Below, piece after piece: positions 4,714 through 8,411 of a DNA stretch of 8,411 nt; position 1 is the first letter of the stretch; every line of letters starts with the position of its first letter. Position numbers and translations under genes: made by a program. This DNA comes from Chloroflexota bacterium. GTDB taxonomy: Bacteria; Chloroflexota; Limnocylindria; Limnocylindrales; CSP1-4. The stretch lies in contig SCTE01000369.1 of the NCBI GenBank assembly GCA_004298915.1, forward strand, positions 1 to 8,411. The letters run 5' to 3'. The notes under the pieces were generated by a model. It was not told the origin of the DNA and did no database searches. It saw only the letters and a list, made by a program, of their open reading frames with translations.

Positions 4714-6651
4714 TCAGCCGACGGCGGCGATCGCTCGCATCACGGCGTTGATCAGGGCGAGATGCGTGAACGCCTGCGGGAAGTTGCCGAGGTGGAGTCC
4801 GGTCTCGGGATCGATCTCCTCGCCGTACAGGTCGAGCGAGCTGGCATGCGCGAGCAGGTTCTCGCACAGGCGATGCGCCCGCGTGACCTCGCCGATCTCG
4901 ACCAGCGCCGAGACGAGCCAGAACGAGCAGATGACGAACGCCCCCTCGCCACCCTCGAGCCCGTCGTCCGTCGACTCGACGTCGTAGCGACGGACGAGGC
5001 CGTCGATCGTCAGCTCCTTCGCGATCGCCTCCACGGTGGCCCGGATCCGTTCGTCGCTGCCGGACAGGAAACCGACGAGCGGCAGCAGCAGGACCGATGC
5101 GTCGAGCGACGAACTCCCGTACGCCTGGGTGAAGACGCCCCGCGCGTCGAGACCGTGCGCACACACGTCGGCGTGGATCTCGTCGGCCGCCGCCTGCCAC
5201 CGCGCGGCGAGCGCATCGTCATCGCGCAGGCGCGCCAGCCGGGCTCCTCGATCGGCCGCGACCCAGCACATGACCTTCGACGTCGTGAAGTGCTGGGGCT
5301 CGCCCCGGACCTCCCAGATCCCGCGATCCGGTTCGCGCCAGTGCTCGATCGCCGCGTCGACCTGCTCAACGATCACCGGCCAGAGTCGGTCGTCGAGCTG
5401 GTCGCGGGTCCGGGCATGCAGGTGGATCGAGTCGAGCAGCGCTCCCCAGACGTCGTGCTGTTGCTGCCGGAAGGCGCCATTGCCGATCCGGACCGGGCGG
5501 GATCCGTCGTAGCCGTGGAGGTGATCGAGCGTCGACTCCTCGAGGTCGCGCTCGCCGCCGATCCCGTACATCACCTGGAGGGCCTCGCCCGACGAGACGA
5601 CGTCGGCCAGGAAGTTGAAGTAGTCGGTCGCCTCCCAGTCAAGGCCGAGCGTGTCGAGCGCCCACAGCGCGTAGGTCGAGTCGCGGATCCAGGTGAACCG
5701 GTAGTCCCAGTTCCGTTCTCCGCCGGGGTTCTCGGGGAGCGAGGTCGTCGCCGCGGCCATGATCGCGCCGGTCGGGGCATAGGTGAGGCCCTTGAGCGTG
5801 AGGGCCGATCGCTCGAGATAAGGTCGCCAGCGATGGTCGGGAAGCCGAGCGCGACCGAGCCAGTGTTGCCAGTGATGCGCCGTCCAGACGAGACGCTGGT
5901 AGGCATCGTCCGAATCCATCGGCGGCGCGGTCGTGCCCCACGACAGCGCGCAGTAGCGCACCTCGCCCTCCTTGATCAGCGAGTGGGCGATCGCCCGGGG
6001 GCCCTCGAACCCGAGGTTGAGATCCGAGGTCAGGGTGAGGCGGACGGGATCCTCGGGTGACGAATACGTGCCCTGGCCATAGCCGTCACCGACGTATTCC
6101 CAAGTGCCATGGATGCGTCCATAGTCGAGGACCGGTTCGCAATCGAGCGCGAGCTGGACCTCGCCGTTCACGCAGCGGACGATTCGAAGCAGGACGTGCT
6201 CGGCGTCATAGTCCGTCGGCGGCCGCCGGTGCGTCGCGGACCGTCCGCCCTCGGTGCGCCATGGCCCCATCAACAGGACGTCCCGGACGATCACCCAGCC
6301 GGTCGGCGTGCTCCAGCTGGTCTCGACGATCATCGTCCCGGGGAGATAACGGCGTGCCGCGGGCACGGCGACGTCCGCCGGGCCGAATCTGAACCCGCCC
6401 GCGTCGCGGTCGAGCATCGCCCCGAAGATGCTCGGCGAATCCATCCGCGGCACCGACATCCACTCGACGTTGCCGCCCGGAGCGATCAGGGCCGTGACCT
6501 CGCCGTCGGACAGGAACGCGTACTCGGAAATCGGCGGGAACGGCGACCGTACGAGCGGCTTGGCCGCTTCCGACGAAGGCCGAGACCTGGGTCTGCGCCC
6601 GGATCCACCGCCGGGCCCACGCCCGGTACCGGTTGATGCTCGCTGGCTCAT
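4714..6651 (-). CDS. Glycoside hydrolase family 15 protein (trehalase/glucoamylase type)
   Basis: A 645-aa enzyme that by family removes glucose with inversion from alpha-glucosides such as trehalose, maltodextrins or isomalto-oligosaccharides. After a Gly/Arg/Ser-rich, probably disordered N-terminus (1-33) comes a beta-rich N-terminal domain starting PPISEYAFLSDGEVTALIAPGGNVEW, about 39-270. The (alpha/alpha)6 barrel follows, with RNWDYRFTWIRD at 313-324 and GIWEVRG (444-450) carrying the general acid Glu447. YGEEIDPETG (609-618) carries the likely general base (Glu611 or Glu612), and LGNFPQAFTHLALIN (621-635) comes next. All the main family motifs are intact. No signal peptide is seen, so it should act in the cytoplasm. 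ATG 6651 is chosen for its start just after GGGAG (10 bases away); an upstream in-frame GTG at 6690 falls in the putative promoter. The trehalase-type N-terminal domain makes trehalase plausible, but specificity cannot be read from motifs. Confidence 0.93.
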   Translation of the reverse strand: MSQRASTGTGRGPGGGSGRRPRSRPSSEAAKPLVRSPFPPISEYAFLSDGEVTALIAPGGNVEWMSVPRMDSPSIFGAMLDRDAGGFRFGPADVAVPAARRYLPGTMIVETSWSTPTGWVIVRDVLLMGPWRTEGGRSATHRRPPTDYDAEHVLLRIVRCVNGEVQLALDCEPVLDYGRIHGTWEYVGDGYGQGTYSSPEDPVRLTLTSDLNLGFEGPRAIAHSLIKEGEVRYCALSWGTTAPPMDSDDAYQRLVWTAHHWQHWLGRARLPDHRWRPYLERSALTLKGLTYAPTGAIMAAATTSLPENPGGERNWDYRFTWIRDSTYALWALDTLGLDWEATDYFNFLADVVSSGEALQVMYGIGGERDLEESTLDHLHGYDGSRPVRIGNGAFRQQQHDVWGALLDSIHLHARTRDQLDDRLWPVIVEQVDAAIEHWREPDRGIWEVRGEPQHFTTSKVMCWVAADRGARLARLRDDDALAARWQAAADEIHADVCAHGLDARGVFTQAYGSSSLDASVLLLPLVGFLSGSDERIRATVEAIAKELTIDGLVRRYDVESTDDGLEGGEGAFVICSFWLVSALVEIGEVTRAHRLCENLLAHASSLDLYGEEIDPETGLHLGNFPQAFTHLALINAVMRAIAAVG

Positions 6652-6680
6652 GGCAATGGCGCTCCCTTCGCGCGCCGTCC

Positions 6681-6710
6681 AGTGTCCCACCGACGACTGG
6701 CGCCCGCCAA
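6681..6710 (-). promoter_or_regulatory. Possible promoter of the GH15 gene
   Basis: On the minus strand TTGGCG (6705-6710) and GACACT (6681-6686) are separated by 18 bases, and the -10 box lies 29 bases before ATG 6651. The -35 matches the sigma-70 consensus at four of six positions and the -10 at three of six, so this is a plausible but unproven promoter in the 117-base gap after the S41-like gene. A GTG codon inside the -10 box (6688-6690 lies just upstream) is not needed as a start. Confidence 0.33.
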
Positions 6711-6768
6711 GCGCAGCGCTGCAGGATTCAGGCCGCGTCCGCGTACGGACCTTGCCCCAGATCCGGTC

Positions 6769-8079
6769 TTACGGCGTCCCCTCGATCGCGGCCAGCGCGG
6801 GATCCCGGCCGGCCAGGAAGTCTGCAAGGTGCAGCGGCACCTCGAGGTCGGGCGGGATGCCGAGCCGTTCATCGCCCGTGACGGGCTGGAAGAACTCGGT
6901 CGCGACGTTGATCACGATGCCCGAGAACGGGAGCGCCACGTCCCGCGCGTTGCCGAACAGGGCCGGGCTGCCGCCCATCGCCTCGCCGACGATCGTCACG
7001 GGGGTGCGGTCAGTCAGGGCCGCCGTGAACAGCGAGGCCGCCGAGTAGGTGTTCCGCCCGGTGATCAGGAACGTGCCGCGCGTTCGGCCGGCTGCACCCG
7101 CCGCCATGGCATCGACGACCGACTGGTAGCCGAACGACTCGCCCCCGTAGTTGTGGCGGACATCGATGACAAGTCGCGTGATTCCGGGTGTCGCGAGGGC
7201 GGCCTTCAGGCCGTCGAGCGTCGTGCCCGGGAGTCGCGTCACGCGGTTGTACTGGACGTACAGGGTCGCCGCGTCATCGATCCGCCACCAGATCGGCTCG
7301 GTGGATCGGGCGAGGTAGGGGACATCGGTGCGCGTCGGCAGGAACAGCCCATAGGGCGTCGCCCAGTCGTTGTAGGCAGTGGTCTCGATCGCGTTGACCA
7401 GCACGGGCTCGGTCGATGGGGCATCCGTGAAACCGATCGGGACGACCGTCGGGTCCTCGATCAGCCCGGCGCCGTGCAGGATCGCGGTCGTCAGCAGGTA
7501 GCGCGGGGCAAGGAGCGTCAGGGTCTGCGGGTTGTCGCGCGGCATGAGCGGGTCGAGGGTCGCGAGGACCTCGTCCACGGGGTGGCGGCCGATGCTGGCA
7601 ATCACGCGCCCGATCAGCGCCTCATACGGCAGTAGGGCATCGACGACCGCGACGCCCTCCGGAAAGACCCACAGCCGGAGTGGCAGCGTATGGGTCCGGA
7701 ACGTGCCCGGGCCCCAGACGTAGGCGCCGGTATGCGAATCACGGCCGCCGGCGCTGACCAGCGCCGCGACGCGCATGACGCCGACCATCAGTTCGTCATC
7801 GGTGGCGGCATCGATCGACCGCGCGAGATCGGCGATGGCCGAGGTCATCGCCTCCTTCGACGTCGAGTGGAACGGGTCCGGATGGAGGCGCTCGATGCCT
7901 GGCAGGATCAGCTCCAGGTCCGAGGCCCAGCCCGCCTGGCGCGAGGTCAACGCCGTCGCCGATGGTGCAGCCGTCGCCCTCGGGGTCGGCGCGTCTGACG
8001 AACGGATGGACGGTGATCCGGACGTCGTACCGCAACCGGCTACCAGCAAGACGGCGAGCCACGCCGCGGGACGCCTCAT
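6769..8079 (-). CDS. S41-peptidase-like lipoprotein
   Basis: A 436-aa secreted protein. The N-terminus (MRRPAAWLAVLLVAGC) is a lipoprotein signal peptide with lipobox VAGC and Cys16 as the lipidation site, followed by a Ser/Thr/Pro/Ala-rich tether (17-45). The mature part resembles S41-family serine peptidases (C-terminal processing and tricorn relatives). SAGGRDSHTG (109-118) has the Asp-x-His of the family. LVIDVRHNYGGES (303-315) matches the conserved LRxNxGG strand-turn. NTYSAASLF (343-351) places the nucleophile at Ser346. VGEAMGGSPALFGN (364-377) carries Glu366 and the family Gly-Gly. No lysine follows Ser346, so the Ser-Lys dyad of CtpA-type enzymes is absent and a Ser-His-Glu arrangement is more likely. 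No PDZ domain is evident. ATG 8079 gives a complete signal peptide; GAGGGG lies 12 bases upstream, a long spacing. The substrate is unknown. Confidence 0.85.
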   Translation of the reverse strand: MRRPAAWLAVLLVAGCGTTSGSPSIRSSDAPTPRATAAPSATALTSRQAGWASDLELILPGIERLHPDPFHSTSKEAMTSAIADLARSIDAATDDELMVGVMRVAALVSAGGRDSHTGAYVWGPGTFRTHTLPLRLWVFPEGVAVVDALLPYEALIGRVIASIGRHPVDEVLATLDPLMPRDNPQTLTLLAPRYLLTTAILHGAGLIEDPTVVPIGFTDAPSTEPVLVNAIETTAYNDWATPYGLFLPTRTDVPYLARSTEPIWWRIDDAATLYVQYNRVTRLPGTTLDGLKAALATPGITRLVIDVRHNYGGESFGYQSVVDAMAAGAAGRTRGTFLITGRNTYSAASLFTAALTDRTPVTIVGEAMGGSPALFGNARDVALPFSGIVINVATEFFQPVTGDERLGIPPDLEVPLHLADFLAGRDPALAAIEGTP

Positions 8080-8080
8080 G

Positions 8081-8098
8081 GAGGTATTTACACCCCTC
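8081..8098. promoter_or_regulatory. AT-rich imperfect palindrome before the S41-like gene
   Basis: Directly before ATG 8079 (minus strand) the sequence GAGGGGTGTAAATACCTC has GAGG/CCTC ends and a near-symmetric GGTGT-AA-ATACC core (4 of 5 base pairs). It is one of the few AT-rich spots in the window. It could hold a -10-like TAAATA, an operator or just the leader; no good -35 is seen. The remaining 8099-8211 gap shows nothing further that I can support. Confidence 0.22.
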
Positions 8099-8211
8099 TA
8101 CCCGCAGAAGTTCGCCAGGGCGTACTCGTCGACAGCGTGGTACCGCTCATGGCCACGGCCGCCGAACCGATCACCCGGAGCCTGCCCATGGATCCGATGG
8201 TGGAGCCGGGA

Positions 8212-8411
8212 TCAGGCTCCGGTTGGCCCGCCCCGCGGTTCGATCGGATCCGACACTGCGCGCTCGCGCCGCGCCAGGAGGACGAACGGGATCGCCAGGA
8301 ACTGGATCCCGGCAGACACGAGATAGGCGGCGCCGTAGCCGCCGAGATCGGCGATCCGCCCGAGTGCCGGTTGCGCGACCACGCCACCGGATGAGCCCAT
8401 CAGGGAGTCGA
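8212..8411 (-). CDS. Major facilitator superfamily transporter, C-terminal part (partial)
   Basis: The reading frame is open from the window edge to TGA at 8212-8214, giving the last 66 codons of a larger minus-strand gene whose start lies beyond 8411. The visible part SLMGSSGGVVAQPALGRIADLGGYGAA is a small-residue-rich helix followed by a short loop with the GRIADxGGY pattern typical of the loop before the last transmembrane helix of major facilitator transporters. YLVSAGIQFLAIPFVLLARR is then the final membrane span ending in a positive cytoplasmic cluster. A polar 16-residue tail ends the protein. The substrate cannot be read from this fragment. The internal ATG at 8400 is in the middle of a helix and is unlikely to be the true start. 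The downstream gap to the S41-like gene is 132 bases. Confidence 0.75.
   Translation of the reverse strand, partial: DSLMGSSGGVVAQPALGRIADLGGYGAAYLVSAGIQFLAIPFVLLARRERAVSDPIEPRGGPTGA

Noticed and set aside
4013..5200. 395-codon minus-strand frame under the thioesterase and GH15 genes
   Set aside because: The translation is Arg/Ser/Ala-rich without motifs and crosses two confident genes.
4621..6060. 479-codon plus-strand frame antisense to the GH15 gene
   Set aside because: The GH15 gene has every family motif intact in the minus frame. The antisense frame is open because of high GC and shows no domain.
6737..6750. GTCCG/CGGAC hairpin after the S41-like gene
   Set aside because: A 5-bp stem with a 4-base loop and no T-run is too common in sequence this GC-rich to call a terminator. 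The nearby 10-base palindrome at 6713-6722 was dropped for the same reason.
8202..8220. GGAGCC/GGCTCC inverted repeat around the transporter stop codon
   Set aside because: A 6-bp stem with the stop codon in its loop and no T-run. The position is suggestive, but the structure is too weak to list as a terminator.

Overview
The window is very GC-rich and gene-dense. Its strongly G/C-ending codons, use of GTG starts, 4-base GTGA gene overlaps and at least one start that looks leaderless (a TANNNT box six bases before the start codon) suggest a free-living, high-GC bacterium. From gene content and sequence feel I lean to an uncultured Chloroflexota lineage (Limnocylindria / Ellin6529-like) rather than an Actinobacterium. 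That is inference, because no rRNA or lineage-specific marker is present. I see no tRNA, rRNA, CRISPR array, insertion sequence or attachment site, and no gap longer than about 140 bases without a gene.

Layout. (1) 1-1561, plus strand: the last codons of an upstream gene, then the DNA polymerase III delta-prime clamp-loader subunit (holB), then an acylphosphatase joined to it by a TGATG overlap. (2) 1579-2370, minus strand, convergent with the acylphosphatase: an atypical short-chain dehydrogenase/reductase that lacks the canonical Tyr-x3-Lys pair. (3) 2458/2488-4658, plus strand, divergent from the reductase: a small basic helical protein, a small acidic helical protein, a predicted PD-(D/E)XK-fold nuclease and an acyl-ACP-thioesterase-like double-hotdog protein. 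The last three are chained by two GTGA overlaps and look like one operon. (4) 4714-8411, minus strand: a glycoside hydrolase family 15 enzyme of the trehalase/glucoamylase type, a secreted S41-peptidase-like lipoprotein, and the C-terminal end of a probable major-facilitator transporter that runs off the window.

Working together. The first block is ordinary housekeeping (replication plus a small phosphatase). The last block combines intracellular alpha-glucan or trehalose breakdown, an envelope-anchored protease-like protein and a membrane transporter, with no obvious functional tie beyond shared direction. The most unusual part is 2488-3801: two small unrecognised helical proteins next to a predicted nuclease, the acidic one translationally coupled to it. 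The arrangement resembles a toxin-antitoxin or nuclease-regulator module. It is the best candidate for something undescribed, although the function is inferred from the motif and gene layout alone.
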